Source of the DNA: Sphingomonas quercus
GTDB lineage: Bacteria; Pseudomonadota; Alphaproteobacteria; Sphingomonadales; Sphingomonadaceae
Direction of reading: 5' to 3'
DNA: 64,000 nt
NCBI RefSeq assembly: GCF_018863195.1
Contig: NZ_JAHKRT010000002.1
Coordinates: 310,001 to 374,000, forward strand
Shown here: in pieces, positions 8,450 through 16,682 of the stretch
How the letters are laid out: each line of letters starts with the position of its first letter
How positions within the stretch are numbered: the stretch's first letter is position 1
Translations under genes and position numbers: made by a program
The notes under the pieces: model-generated
What the model saw: only the letters and a program-made list of their open reading frames with translations
Told to the model about the DNA's origin: nothing
Databases searched by the model: none

Positions 8450-9252
8450 CAACGGAAAGAACCGCCTCGGGCAGCAGCCTGATCCGCGCGCTGGAAGTGC
8501 AGTGCAATGTGATCGGCGCGCTGATGATGCGCGAATTGCACACCCGCTACGGCCGCGAGAATGTCGGCTATCTGTGGATGATCCTGGAGCCGATGACGCT
8601 GGCGACGGCGGTGGGGCTGATCCATCTCGCCCAGCCGGCCCATACCGTGTCGGACATCAATGCGGTGGCGATGTTCTCGCTCGGCTACTGCGTGTTCATC
8701 ATGTTCCGCGGCATGTTCAACCGGGCCGAGGGCACGATCGAGGCCAACCTGCCGTTGCTCTATCACCGCATGGTGACGGTGTTCGACCTGCTGCTTTCGC
8801 GGGCGCTGCTCGAGGCGGCGGGGACGACCTGCACGCTGATCGTGATGCTGTTCTTCGGCATCATGCTCGGCCTCACCCATCTGCCCTATCGGCCCGAATA
8901 TCTGATGGGCAGCCTGTTGTTCATGGCGTGGTTCTCCTTCTCGCTGTCGATGCTGGTATGCGCGGGCACCCACGACAATCGCCTGCTGGCGCGCTTCGTC
9001 CACCCGATCAGCTACATCCTGATGCCGATCTCGGGCGGCTTCTATCAGGTGGGGTGGATCCCGGAGCCCTATCGGACGTGGCTCTCCTGGTTCCCGATGG
9101 CCAATATCTTCGAGATGGCGCGGTACGGCCAGTTCCGCGCTGCGCCCGACACCTATTTCAGCATCCCTTATCTGATCGGCAGTTGCATGCTATTGAGCGT
9201 GCTCGGCCTTCTCGCGATCAAACTCGTCCGTCGCCATATCCATCTGAACTAG
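8446..9252 (+). CDS. kpsM: Capsule ABC transporter permease, KpsM/RkpT type
   Basis: This 268-residue inner-membrane protein is an ABC-2 type permease. The amphipathic N-terminal RELHTRYGRENVGYLWMILEP motif is typical of KpsM/BexB/CtrC permeases, and about six membrane helices follow. FVHPISYILMPISGGFYQVGWIP near the last helices is also family-typical. It forms the membrane channel for lipid-linked capsule, powered by KpsT (14260-14940), which unusually lies 5 kb away beyond a minus-strand block. The start overlaps the preceding glycosyltransferase stop by 4 nt, and kpsE follows after 27 nt. Confidence 0.95.
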   Translation: MTTERTASGSSLIRALEVQCNVIGALMMRELHTRYGRENVGYLWMILEPMTLATAVGLIHLAQPAHTVSDINAVAMFSLGYCVFIMFRGMFNRAEGTIEANLPLLYHRMVTVFDLLLSRALLEAAGTTCTLIVMLFFGIMLGLTHLPYRPEYLMGSLLFMAWFSFSLSMLVCAGTHDNRLLARFVHPISYILMPISGGFYQVGWIPEPYRTWLSWFPMANIFEMARYGQFRAAPDTYFSIPYLIGSCMLLSVLGLLAIKLVRRHIHLN

Positions 9253-9279
9253 TAGGCCAGCTTTCCGGATACCCGCCCA

Positions 9280-10446
9280 ATGCATGGAATTACCTCCGAC
9301 ACCCTCCGCCGCCATTTCGATGGCGCCCAGGCCCGCGCGCCGCGCGTGACGACATGGGTGTGGAATCACCGCTGGTGGCTGGGCGTCGTGCTGCTGCCGA
9401 CGCTGATCGCGACGCTCTATTACGCGGTGTTTGCGGCCAACCAGTATGAATCCGAAGCGCATTTCATCGTGCGTTCGGTGTCGCAGCCATCCAGCCCGAT
9501 GACCGGGCTCGGCGCGGCGCTGTCGCTGGTCGGCGGCTCCGGGGCGACGAACAGCGATGCGCTCAGCGTCGGCGACTATCTGAATTCGCACGATGCGGTG
9601 GCGGCACTGCAGAAGCGGCTGGATCTGGTGTCGATGTTCCGCCGGCCGGAAGCCGATGTGCTGAGCCGGCTGCTGGTCAGCCATCCGACTCCTGAAAAGC
9701 TCTTCGATTTCTACAAGAACAAGGTCGACGTGACCCACGAGACCGAGACCGGCCTGATGATCGTCAAGGTCAAGAGCTTCCGCGCCGCCGACAGCTACGC
9801 GATCATCAACGCGATGCTGGATCTGGGCGAGCAGCGGGTCAACCAGCTCAACGAGCGCGCCTACAAGAGCAGCCTCGCCTCTGCCCAGCGCAGCGTTGCC
9901 GAGGCCGAGGCCGGCGTGACGCGCGCCCAGCAAGCGGTGACCGCTTATCGCCAGGGCCGCCGCAACATCGACCCCAAGGCGACCGGCGCGGCGCAGGTGT
10001 CGCTGGTTACCGGACTGCAGGCTCGCCTGTCCCAGGCGCGTGCCCAGCTGGCCACCCTCTCCGCGACGCTGGCACCCAACAGCCCGCAGGTGGAGGTGGC
10101 GCGCCAGCAGGTGGCGGCGCTCGCAGCCCAGGTCGGCGCCCAGGAAGGCCGGTTGACCGGCGGCAGCAACACCATCGCCGCGGTCGCTGGCGGTTATGAG
10201 GAGCTGATGCTCCGCAAGGATTTCGCGGAGAAGCGCTACGAAGCCGCTGCCGCCTCGCTGGAGAAGGCGCGCGAGCAGGCCCGCCAGCAGCAGCTGTTCC
10301 TGGTGCGCGTGGTGGAGCCGAACATGCCGGTGAAATCCACCTACCCCAAGGCCTTCAAGACGATCGCCACGATCTTCTTCGCGCTGGTGCTGGCCTATGC
10401 GATCGGCTGGCTGATCATCGCCGGCATGCGCGAGCACGCCGCCTGA
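9280..10446 (+). CDS. kpsE: KpsE-type inner-membrane capsule export protein (PCP-3)
   Basis: The 388-residue product has the KpsE/CtrB/BexC layout: TM1 at about residues 32-52, a periplasmic domain opening with NQYESEAHFIVRSV, a long coiled coil rich in Ala/Gln (about 200-345), a conserved PNMPVKSTYPKA Pro-rich motif, and TM2 at about 362-384. These proteins bridge the ABC permease and the outer-membrane OPX protein. It lies 27 nt after kpsM and is followed directly by a strong hairpin terminator, so it closes the forward kps transcript. Confidence 0.94.
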   Translation: MHGITSDTLRRHFDGAQARAPRVTTWVWNHRWWLGVVLLPTLIATLYYAVFAANQYESEAHFIVRSVSQPSSPMTGLGAALSLVGGSGATNSDALSVGDYLNSHDAVAALQKRLDLVSMFRRPEADVLSRLLVSHPTPEKLFDFYKNKVDVTHETETGLMIVKVKSFRAADSYAIINAMLDLGEQRVNQLNERAYKSSLASAQRSVAEAEAGVTRAQQAVTAYRQGRRNIDPKATGAAQVSLVTGLQARLSQARAQLATLSATLAPNSPQVEVARQQVAALAAQVGAQEGRLTGGSNTIAAVAGGYEELMLRKDFAEKRYEAAAASLEKAREQARQQQLFLVRVVEPNMPVKSTYPKAFKTIATIFFALVLAYAIGWLIIAGMREHAA

Positions 10447-10448
10447 TA

Positions 10449-10484
10449 AAAAGGGCGGCCGCCCCGAAGGACGGCCGCCCTTTT
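10449..10484. terminator. Bidirectional rho-independent terminator
   Basis: A perfect 13-bp inverted repeat, AAAAGGGCGGCCG (10449-10461) and CGGCCGCCCTTTT (10472-10484), encloses a 10-nt loop. The GC core is flanked by an A tract and a T tract, so it can end transcription in both directions. It sits exactly between kpsE (stop at 10446, plus strand) and the kpsD-type gene (stop at 10505, minus strand). Confidence 0.9.
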
Positions 10485-10504
10485 CGCGCTCTGCTCGCCG
10501 GAGG

Positions 10505-11707
10505 CTATTTCCGGTTGACGGTCGCCACGGTGACGGCCGCGGCGGTGACCGGCGAGAACAGCAGGTTGATGATCTGCACCAGCTTCGCCGCTGAATTGGC
10601 GCTGGCATTGGCGACGTAGATCACGTCCTTGTCGCGCATCGCGAAGCGCTGGGCGAGGAAATAGCTGGACGGCTTCATCAGGTTCAGCCGGTAGATGGTC
10701 GGGATCGGGTTGCTCTTCGGATCCTGGCCGGGCGCATAGCGGAACAGGAACACTGCGGTGGGATCGGCGAGATTGTCTGCCGGGCCGCCGGCGCGCGCGA
10801 TCGCCTCGGCCAGCGAGACCGACGGCGCCCCGAACGGGCGCTGGTCGAGCCGGCCGGCGGCGCCGAACACGGTGTAGCTGCGCTCCTGCCGGATCAGCTC
10901 GATACGATCCCGCGGCAGCAGCACGAGGTCGTCCACGGAATGCGACCGGATGTCCGAGAGCAATGCGTGGACGGTGGTGGTGCCGCGGGTGAAGCGGACG
11001 AGGATGTCCTCGGGATTGTCGCCGCCGCCGGCGGTGGCGCCGGTGGTGCCGCCGGCATCGGCGACGATGTCGAGCAGCGTCTCGCGCGCGCCGGAAAGCT
11101 GATAGCGGCCCGGGTTGCGCGCCTGCCCGCTGACCAGCACCGTGCTCGCCCGGCTCTGCGCGAGCGAGACGACGACCTGCGGGCTTTGCGACTTGCCCTT
11201 GAGACCGGCCTCGATCATCGCCGCGGCTTCATTGGGCGTCTTTCCCGCCACGACGAGGCGGCCGACATAGGGCACGGAAATGGTGCCTTCCTCGTCGACG
11301 GCCATGCCCGAAACCGCGCCGCGCCGGGCGGCCGCGGTATCCATCGCGGATTCCGAAATCTGCAGGCCCGCGCCCGGCGCGAACAGCGAGGCGCCGACCT
11401 CGAAGATCGAGACCTGCAGCGTGTCGCCCGGGCCGATCACGTCGACCCGGCCCGCCCGCGCGAGCGCGGCGAGCGGCGTCAGCGGCGTGTTCGGGTCCTC
11501 GACCGGCCTCGCCTCGAGGCCGGCGACGGTGCCCGCGTCGACGTCGAAGATGCGCATGCCCATGGCGTTGATGTCCGGCTGGGTCTCGCGCACCACTTGC
11601 TTGGCGGTGGGGCCGCTCGACGGCAGCGAGGCGCAACCGGCGAGGGAAAGCGACGAGGCCGTCAGCAGCGCGACCATGCGCTGTGCCGGGGAGTTCGACT
11701 TTACCAT
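10505..11707 (-). CDS. kpsD: KpsD/BexD-type outer-membrane polysaccharide export lipoprotein (OPX)
   Basis: The 400-residue precursor begins with a lipoprotein signal peptide ending in the lipobox LSLAGC. After it come the polysaccharide-export domain (RVDVIGPGDTLQVSIFEVG, then DEEGTISVPYVGRLVVAGKT) and two SLBB-type repeats (VLVSGQARNPGRYQLSG, YTVFGAAGRLDQRPF). At 400 residues it resembles BexD/CtrA/Wza more than the 560-residue E. coli KpsD. It should form the outer-membrane exit of the ABC-dependent capsule with KpsE. The ATG at 11707 is supported by AGGGAA just upstream and the immediate signal peptide; a further 64 upstream codons are open but overlap the next gene. It is the last gene of a minus-strand operon with two GT4 genes. 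Confidence 0.92.
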   Translation of the reverse strand: MVKSNSPAQRMVALLTASSLSLAGCASLPSSGPTAKQVVRETQPDINAMGMRIFDVDAGTVAGLEARPVEDPNTPLTPLAALARAGRVDVIGPGDTLQVSIFEVGASLFAPGAGLQISESAMDTAAARRGAVSGMAVDEEGTISVPYVGRLVVAGKTPNEAAAMIEAGLKGKSQSPQVVVSLAQSRASTVLVSGQARNPGRYQLSGARETLLDIVADAGGTTGATAGGGDNPEDILVRFTRGTTTVHALLSDIRSHSVDDLVLLPRDRIELIRQERSYTVFGAAGRLDQRPFGAPSVSLAEAIARAGGPADNLADPTAVFLFRYAPGQDPKSNPIPTIYRLNLMKPSSYFLAQRFAMRDKDVIYVANASANSAAKLVQIINLLFSPVTAAAVTVATVNRK

Positions 11708-11723
11708 GATTCCCTGGGATCCT

Positions 11724-13049
11724 TCAGTCTCTGATGCCCGCGCGGGCGAGGCCGGCGCGATAAAGAGTCTCGATAGCGTGCCCGTAGCGCGCGGCGCTGA
11801 AATTGCCAGCCTGTTTCGGGCCGCGTGCGGCGAGCTCGGCGCGCAAGGCGCTATCCCCGTCGAGCCGGCGCAGCCCCTCCGCGATCGCCGCCACGTCATA
11901 GGGATCGACCATCAGCGCGGCATCGCCGACCACCTCGGGCAGCGAGCTGGTGTTGCTGGTGAGGAGCGGCGCGCCCAGCGCCAGCGCCTCCAGCGCCGGC
12001 AGGCCGAAGCCCTCGTAGAGCGACGGGAAGGTGACGGCGCGGGCGCCGCGAATCAGCTCGATGAGCAGGCCGCGCGGCAGATAATCGACGACGCGCACCC
12101 TGGCGCTGGCCGACAGCGTCTTGCCATGGGCGGTGCCGAGCAGGCGCAGCGCCTCCTCCGATTTCCAGCCGCCCGCGCCGACGATGACGAGCGGCGTCTC
12201 GATATCGGCGGAGAGATAGGCCTCGATCAGCCGGCCGACATTCTTCTTGGGCTCGATCGCGCCGAAGAACAGGAAATAGCCCTGCGGCTCCAGGTCGAAC
12301 AGGCGGCCGAGGCGGCGCCTGAGCGCTGCTGCGTCCTCCTGCGGGGCATCGGCGATATCGACCGGCTGCCAGGTGTTGACGACCTTTTCGGGATCGGTCG
12401 GGAACAGCTCCAATATGTCGCGGCGCGACGCCTCCGAGACGGTGCAGATCGCCGCCGCCTCGGCGACGCAGGCGCCGATCAGCGCGTCATAATAGCGCTT
12501 GTCCTCAAGGCTGGTGTGGGGGAGCCGGAGCGGGACGAGATCGTGGATGGTATAGATGTTGGCCGCGCCCTCCAGCCGCACCGGCACCGGATAGGTCCAG
12601 TGCATCACCTTGGGCGGATCGGGCACGCGCACCGTCATGAACTTCTTGTAGCGGCGGAAATGGCGCACCGACTTGGTGAACAGCGAGCCGAGCGAGAACA
12701 GCCGGTCGAATTCCGGCAGCTTGCCCTGAAATTCGGTGGCGACCACGCGCCCGGACACCGGGATCGGCACCATGTCCCGCGCGAACGGCGGCTGGAAGGC
12801 GCGCATCAGCGCGCGCCGCACCGTCATCTTCAGCTTCTGCCCGGCCGGATCCCCTTCCGAGAGGCGGGCGTAGAACAGCGATTCGCGCAGATCCTCGCGC
12901 GCCTTGTGGCTCACCTCCAGCCCGAACAGCAGGTCCACCGGATGGCCTGCCTCGCGCACCGCGCGGGCAAGCGTGCGGCCGTAGGTGGCGACGCCGGTGC
13001 CGCGGGTCATGGCGAGGTTGTAGCCGTCGATGCCGACCCGGAAGCTCAT
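11724..13049 (-). CDS. GT4 family glycosyltransferase (capsule type)
   Basis: The 441-residue protein starts MSFRVGIDGYNLAMTRGTGVATYGR, the N-terminal glycine-rich loop of GT4 enzymes that use mannose- or rhamnose-type donors. IYTIHDLVPLRLPHTS, FLFFGAIEPKKNVGRLIEAY and FPSLYEGFGLPALEALALGAPLLTS give the full GT-B signature including the E-x7-E region. The segment VMHWTYPVPVRLEGAANIYTIHD is closely matched in the neighbouring protein (13046-14152), so the two are probably duplicated. The ATG overlaps the stop of that upstream gene (ATGA). Likely role: assembly of the capsule repeat unit; sugar unknown. Confidence 0.9.
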   Translation of the reverse strand: MSFRVGIDGYNLAMTRGTGVATYGRTLARAVREAGHPVDLLFGLEVSHKAREDLRESLFYARLSEGDPAGQKLKMTVRRALMRAFQPPFARDMVPIPVSGRVVATEFQGKLPEFDRLFSLGSLFTKSVRHFRRYKKFMTVRVPDPPKVMHWTYPVPVRLEGAANIYTIHDLVPLRLPHTSLEDKRYYDALIGACVAEAAAICTVSEASRRDILELFPTDPEKVVNTWQPVDIADAPQEDAAALRRRLGRLFDLEPQGYFLFFGAIEPKKNVGRLIEAYLSADIETPLVIVGAGGWKSEEALRLLGTAHGKTLSASARVRVVDYLPRGLLIELIRGARAVTFPSLYEGFGLPALEALALGAPLLTSNTSSLPEVVGDAALMVDPYDVAAIAEGLRRLDGDSALRAELAARGPKQAGNFSAARYGHAIETLYRAGLARAGIRD

Positions 13050-14152
13050 GCCGCGACCTCCGCGTGGAACGCCGCGAGCCGCGCCGCATAGGCGGCGGGC
13101 GTGAAGAAGCGCGCGCGTGTGCGCCCGCGCGCGGCGAGGTCGGCGCGGAGCGCGTCGTCCCCGTCGAGACGGCGGATGGCGTTGGCGATCGCGTCGCAGT
13201 CGAGCGGATCGACGAGCAGCGCGGCGCCGCCGGCCACTTCGGCTGTTGCCCCAGGTTCGGAAGTCATCACCGGCGTGCCTAGCATCATCGCCTCGACGAT
13301 CGGTAGCCCGAAACCTTCGGCGAGGCTGGGGAACAGCATGGCGCGGGCGTCGCGGATGAGCGCATGGAGCGTGGCGCGGTCCTGCCACGGCAGGCGGACG
13401 ACACCCGGCATCGCCGCCAGCCGCGCGGCCAGCGCCGCGTCCCCGGTCGGGCCGGCGAGGACGAGCGGGCGGGCGATGCCGGCCCGGGCATGGGCTTGCG
13501 CCAGCCGAGCGAGGTTCTTGCGCGGCTCGATCGTGCCGCAGAACAGGTGATAGCCGCCCGGCGCGAACAGCGACTGGTTGCCGGGTCGGGGATCGGCCGC
13601 CTGCCAGCAATTGCCGACTTGCGCCTCGGGCCAGCCGAGCAGGCGGACGATCTCGTCGCGCCCCGCCTCGGAGACGGCGAGCAGCCGGTCGGCATGCGGC
13701 AGGATCGCGTCCAGCAGGCGGCGGTGACGGCGCGGCGAGATCGGCGTGAGGTCCGGCCGGGCGAGGGGGATGAGGTCATGCACCGTATAGACGTTGCGCC
13801 AGCCCGCCAGCATCAGCGGCAGCGGATAGGTCCAGTGCATGATGCCGGGCGGGCCGTCCGCCTCGAGCACAAGCGGCCGGCCATAGAGGTCGAGATGGAC
13901 CTGCGCCTCGCGGAACAGGCCGGGGCCAGCAAGCAGCGCCCCGGGCCCCGGCGCCAGCCTGCGCCTGCCCGGAAGCGCGGCGCGGGCCAGCCGGGCGAGC
14001 CGTCCCGGCGCGCGGCCCGGCTGTTCGCGCAGCACGAGCGGCGGCCGGCCGGCGGCGGCGAGGGTGGCGAACAGCATGTCGGCATGGCTGCCCACGCCCG
14101 TTGCGGCGACCCCCAGCATGCGGCCGTCAATGCAGAGTAAGGGAGAGTTCAT
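13046..14152 (-). CDS. GT4 family glycosyltransferase (capsule type), paralogue of next gene
   Basis: The 368-residue protein is a GT-B glycosyltransferase with VYTVHDLIPLARPDLTPI, LFCGTIEPRKNLARLAQ and FPSLAEGFGLPIVEAMMLGTPVMTSE. It shares with its downstream neighbour the run MHWTYP followed by an NVYTVHDLIP-like stretch, which suggests local duplication and divergence. The ATG at 14152 (MNSPLLCIDGRML) is chosen because the GT4 N-terminal fold starts there; 27 further upstream codons are open but unrelated. It heads the minus-strand operon (this GT, second GT, OPX) and is divergent from kpsT across 107 bp. Confidence 0.88.
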   Translation of the reverse strand: MNSPLLCIDGRMLGVAATGVGSHADMLFATLAAAGRPPLVLREQPGRAPGRLARLARAALPGRRRLAPGPGALLAGPGLFREAQVHLDLYGRPLVLEADGPPGIMHWTYPLPLMLAGWRNVYTVHDLIPLARPDLTPISPRRHRRLLDAILPHADRLLAVSEAGRDEIVRLLGWPEAQVGNCWQAADPRPGNQSLFAPGGYHLFCGTIEPRKNLARLAQAHARAGIARPLVLAGPTGDAALAARLAAMPGVVRLPWQDRATLHALIRDARAMLFPSLAEGFGLPIVEAMMLGTPVMTSEPGATAEVAGGAALLVDPLDCDAIANAIRRLDGDDALRADLAARGRTRARFFTPAAYAARLAAFHAEVAA

Positions 14153-14259
14153 GATCACCGTGCGACGGGACGGCCGGAAAAAGGGCCGCATCCATCGTCT
14201 CCGTCTAGCGTTTCGGCTGGAATGAGGCCACATGGGCTGCGAACCGATCGGGACGACGC
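14153..14259. promoter_or_regulatory. Divergent intergenic region between GT4 operon and kpsT
   Basis: These 107 bp separate two divergently transcribed units (GT4-GT4-OPX on minus, kpsT on plus), so both promoters must lie here or inside the first genes. No convincing -35/-10 pair stands out. The call rests on gene arrangement alone. Confidence 0.35.
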
Positions 14260-14940
14260 ATGATAACCTTCGAGAATGTATCGAAGACCTACCACATCCG
14301 GCGCTTCAGCAAGCAGGTCCTCAAGGATGTGAGTTTCCGGATCGCGCCGGGCGAGAGCGTCGGCATCTGCGGCGGCAATGGCGCCGGCAAGTCGACGCTG
14401 ATGCGGCTCATCGCCGGCATCGAGACGCCGACCACCGGCACCGTCACGCGCGACATGACCACGTCCTGGCCGATCGGCTATGCCAGCTGCTTCCAGTCCA
14501 GCCTGACCGGCGCCGACAATTGCCGCTTCATCGCCCGCATCTACGGCATGCCGATCGAGCCGCTGCTCGCCTATGTCGAGGACTTCGCGCAGCTCGGCGC
14601 CTATTTCTACCAGCCGATCAACACCTATTCCGCCGGCATGACGGCGCGTCTCGCCTTCGGTGTGTCGTTGGCGATCGATTTCGACTGCTATCTCGTCGAC
14701 GAGGTGACGTCGGCCGGCGACGCGCGCTTCCGCCAGCGCTGTCAGGAGGAGCTGACCCGGCGCCGCGACAATGGCACGCTGGTGATGATCAGCCATGATT
14801 TCGGCGTGCTGCGCGAATATTGCAGTCGCGGCGCGGTGCTGTTCGACGGCGTGCTGACCTTCTACGACACGATCGACGAGGCGGTCGCCGTGCATGAGGA
14901 ACTGCAGCTGCGGCCGGTGCATATCCGGGCAGCGGCCTGA
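14260..14940 (+). CDS. kpsT: Capsule ABC transporter ATP-binding protein, KpsT type
   Basis: The 226-residue ATPase has Walker A GGNGAGKST at residues 38-46, the KpsT-type degenerate signature NTYSAGMTARLAFG in place of LSGGQ, Walker B FDCYLVDEV and the switch ISHDFGVL. It belongs to the short KpsT/BexA/CtrD group and lacks a carbohydrate-binding C-terminal extension, as expected for lipid-anchored poly-Kdo-linked capsules. It should energise KpsM. It stands alone on the plus strand between two minus-strand blocks, so its expression may be separate from kpsM. Confidence 0.95.
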   Translation: MITFENVSKTYHIRRFSKQVLKDVSFRIAPGESVGICGGNGAGKSTLMRLIAGIETPTTGTVTRDMTTSWPIGYASCFQSSLTGADNCRFIARIYGMPIEPLLAYVEDFAQLGAYFYQPINTYSAGMTARLAFGVSLAIDFDCYLVDEVTSAGDARFRQRCQEELTRRRDNGTLVMISHDFGVLREYCSRGAVLFDGVLTFYDTIDEAVAVHEELQLRPVHIRAAA

Positions 14941-14973
14941 CCTGACCGCTTCTCCCCGACCCGGGAGAGCAGC

Positions 14974-15870
14974 CTAGCGCTCCAGCATCAGCATCTGGTC
15001 GAGATGAGCAGGTGCGGCCAATATCTCTGCGCGGGTGCGGGGCAGGATGCCCTGCCTGAGGTCGATTTCGCCGAGGCGGAAGCCGTGCGCCAATATCTCG
15101 TCGAGAAATGCCGCCGGGTTGGCGTAGCGCGCTGCGGCGAACTCCAGGATGATGGTCAGCGGGCGGTTGCGCGCGAAGATGCCGGCCATGCCGCGCCAGA
15201 TATCCTCCTCCGCCCCCTCCGCGTCGATCTTGATGAGGTCCGCGTCGAGCAGCTCGGGGAAGCTGTCCAGCCTGCGGGTGGTGAGCGTGGCCGCCTTTTC
15301 GTGGCTGATGCCCTCGTCGCCGGTCGCCGCGATGTGGCCCGACGGGCGGATATGGGCATTCTTGGGCTCGCCGTGCGGAACCACCAGGTCGACGGGCAGC
15401 CCGTCCTCGGCGCCCAGCGGCTCGGGATGGATGGTGGTGTTGGAGTAGAAGCCGTTGACGTGGCAGCTCTCGCGCAGCCGGTCGGCGATCGGCGGGTTCG
15501 GCTCGAAGGCGTGGACATGGCCCGTCTCGCCGACCAGATCGGCGAGCAGCACCGAATAATAGCCAAGATTGGCGCCGACATCGACGGCGATCATGCCGGG
15601 CCGGACGCGCTCGATCAGCGCCTCGGTGACCCATATCTCCCAGAAGCCGTCCAGCATCAGGTGGGTGGAAAGGCCGCGATCGGTGGTGTCGACGAACATC
15701 TTGTAGCGGCCGAGCACCCGGCACAGGCCCCAGTTGTTGCCCAGATAGGCATTCATGCACAGGCCGCGGATCGCGATCTGGTTCCTGGCGCGGGTGGCGC
15801 GCTCGATCGAGGCGATGTCCATCAGCGTGGGGCTCTTGAGGCGACGCCGGCGAAACAGGGAGAAGGCCAT
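14974..15870 (-). CDS. FkbM family methyltransferase
   Basis: The 298-residue product is a class I SAM-dependent methyltransferase of the FkbM family. SAM-binding motif I is VDVGANLGYYSVLLA, the acidic motif II is HAFEPNPP, and the FkbM-specific ADLIKIDAEGAEEDIWRG carries the invariant DxEG. FkbM enzymes O-methylate hydroxyls of sugars or polyketides. The ATG at 15870 is used because upstream codons are non-homologous and would run into kpsU. It follows kpsU by 17 nt on the minus strand, giving an order kpsF-kpsU-fkbM. A methylated capsule sugar is a reasonable inference. Confidence 0.9.
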   Translation of the reverse strand: MAFSLFRRRRLKSPTLMDIASIERATRARNQIAIRGLCMNAYLGNNWGLCRVLGRYKMFVDTTDRGLSTHLMLDGFWEIWVTEALIERVRPGMIAVDVGANLGYYSVLLADLVGETGHVHAFEPNPPIADRLRESCHVNGFYSNTTIHPEPLGAEDGLPVDLVVPHGEPKNAHIRPSGHIAATGDEGISHEKAATLTTRRLDSFPELLDADLIKIDAEGAEEDIWRGMAGIFARNRPLTIILEFAAARYANPAAFLDEILAHGFRLGEIDLRQGILPRTRAEILAAPAHLDQMLMLER

Positions 15871-15887
15871 GATGTTCGCTTTATGGT

Positions 15888-16682
15888 TCAGGCGATGCCC
15901 AGCGCGGTGAGTGCGGCCTCGATCGGGGCGATATCCTGGGGGTTGTTCAGCTCCCACATGTCGCGGCCGCGCGGGTCCACCTCGGCAACGGCGACGGGAA
16001 GATCGGCGTCGAGGAAGCGCAGTTGCTCCAGCCCCTCGAGCAGCTCCAGCGCCGAGACCGGCGCCGCGACATAGGCGGCGAGCCCGGCCCGGCGATAGGC
16101 ATAGGCGCCGATATGCAGGAACACCGGCAGCCCCGGATCGCCGCGCTGCTTTTCCGGCACATGCGGGATCACCGCCTTGGAGAAATAAAGGGCGCGGCCG
16201 CCGGCGCTGACCGCAGCGGTGGTCCCGCCGACGCGGCCGGCGGCCTGATCGGCGAGCAGCCGGCCATGCACGGCAGGCGTCGCGCGCACCACCGGCGTCG
16301 CCATCGCCGCGGCGGCATCGGCGACGAGCCGGGCGACGATCGCGGTGATGAACCAGGGCGGGGTGAGCGGCGCATCGCCTTGCAGGTTAACGATGATGTC
16401 GATGTCGTCGGCAATGGCCGAGAGCGCGGCGGCGCAGCGCTCGGTCCCGTTGGCGCACGCTTCCGGCGTCATCGCGACGGTGGCGCCGAACGCGCGGGCG
16501 GCCTGCGCGATGCGTTCATCGTCGGTGGCGATGATCACCGTCGCGCAGCCGGGCACGGCCATTGCCGCCTCCCAGCTGCGCTGGATCAGCGACTTGCCGT
16601 TCAACGGAACGAGCGGCTTGCCGGGATAGCGGGTGGAGGCGAATCGCGCCGGGATGACGATCGCAAAGGGCTGGTCAGACAA
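15888..16682 (-). CDS. kpsU: CMP-Kdo synthetase (3-deoxy-manno-octulosonate cytidylyltransferase)
   Basis: The enzyme couples Kdo to CTP, giving CMP-Kdo for KpsC and KpsS. FAIVIPARFASTRYPGKPL is the nucleotide-binding N-terminus, VIIATDDERI and DIIVNLQGDAPL the metal/CTP region, and ELLEGLEQLRFLD the C-terminal signature. Length is about 264 residues with the proposed start. No ATG or GTG exists between the kpsF stop and the first conserved residue; the best start is a TTG at 16682 that overlaps the kpsF end, with AGG 7 nt upstream. An in-frame Met much further upstream would put 23 unrelated residues on the protein. It is probably a capsule-dedicated copy; a housekeeping kdsB is expected elsewhere. 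Confidence 0.93.
   Translation of the reverse strand: MSDQPFAIVIPARFASTRYPGKPLVPLNGKSLIQRSWEAAMAVPGCATVIIATDDERIAQAARAFGATVAMTPEACANGTERCAAALSAIADDIDIIVNLQGDAPLTPPWFITAIVARLVADAAAAMATPVVRATPAVHGRLLADQAAGRVGGTTAAVSAGGRALYFSKAVIPHVPEKQRGDPGLPVFLHIGAYAYRRAGLAAYVAAPVSALELLEGLEQLRFLDADLPVAVAEVDPRGRDMWELNNPQDIAPIEAALTALGIA

Noticed and set aside
14951-14968. TCTCCC / GGGAGA hairpin between kpsT and the FkbM gene
   Set aside because: Only a 6-bp stem without a T-tract; too weak to call a terminator.
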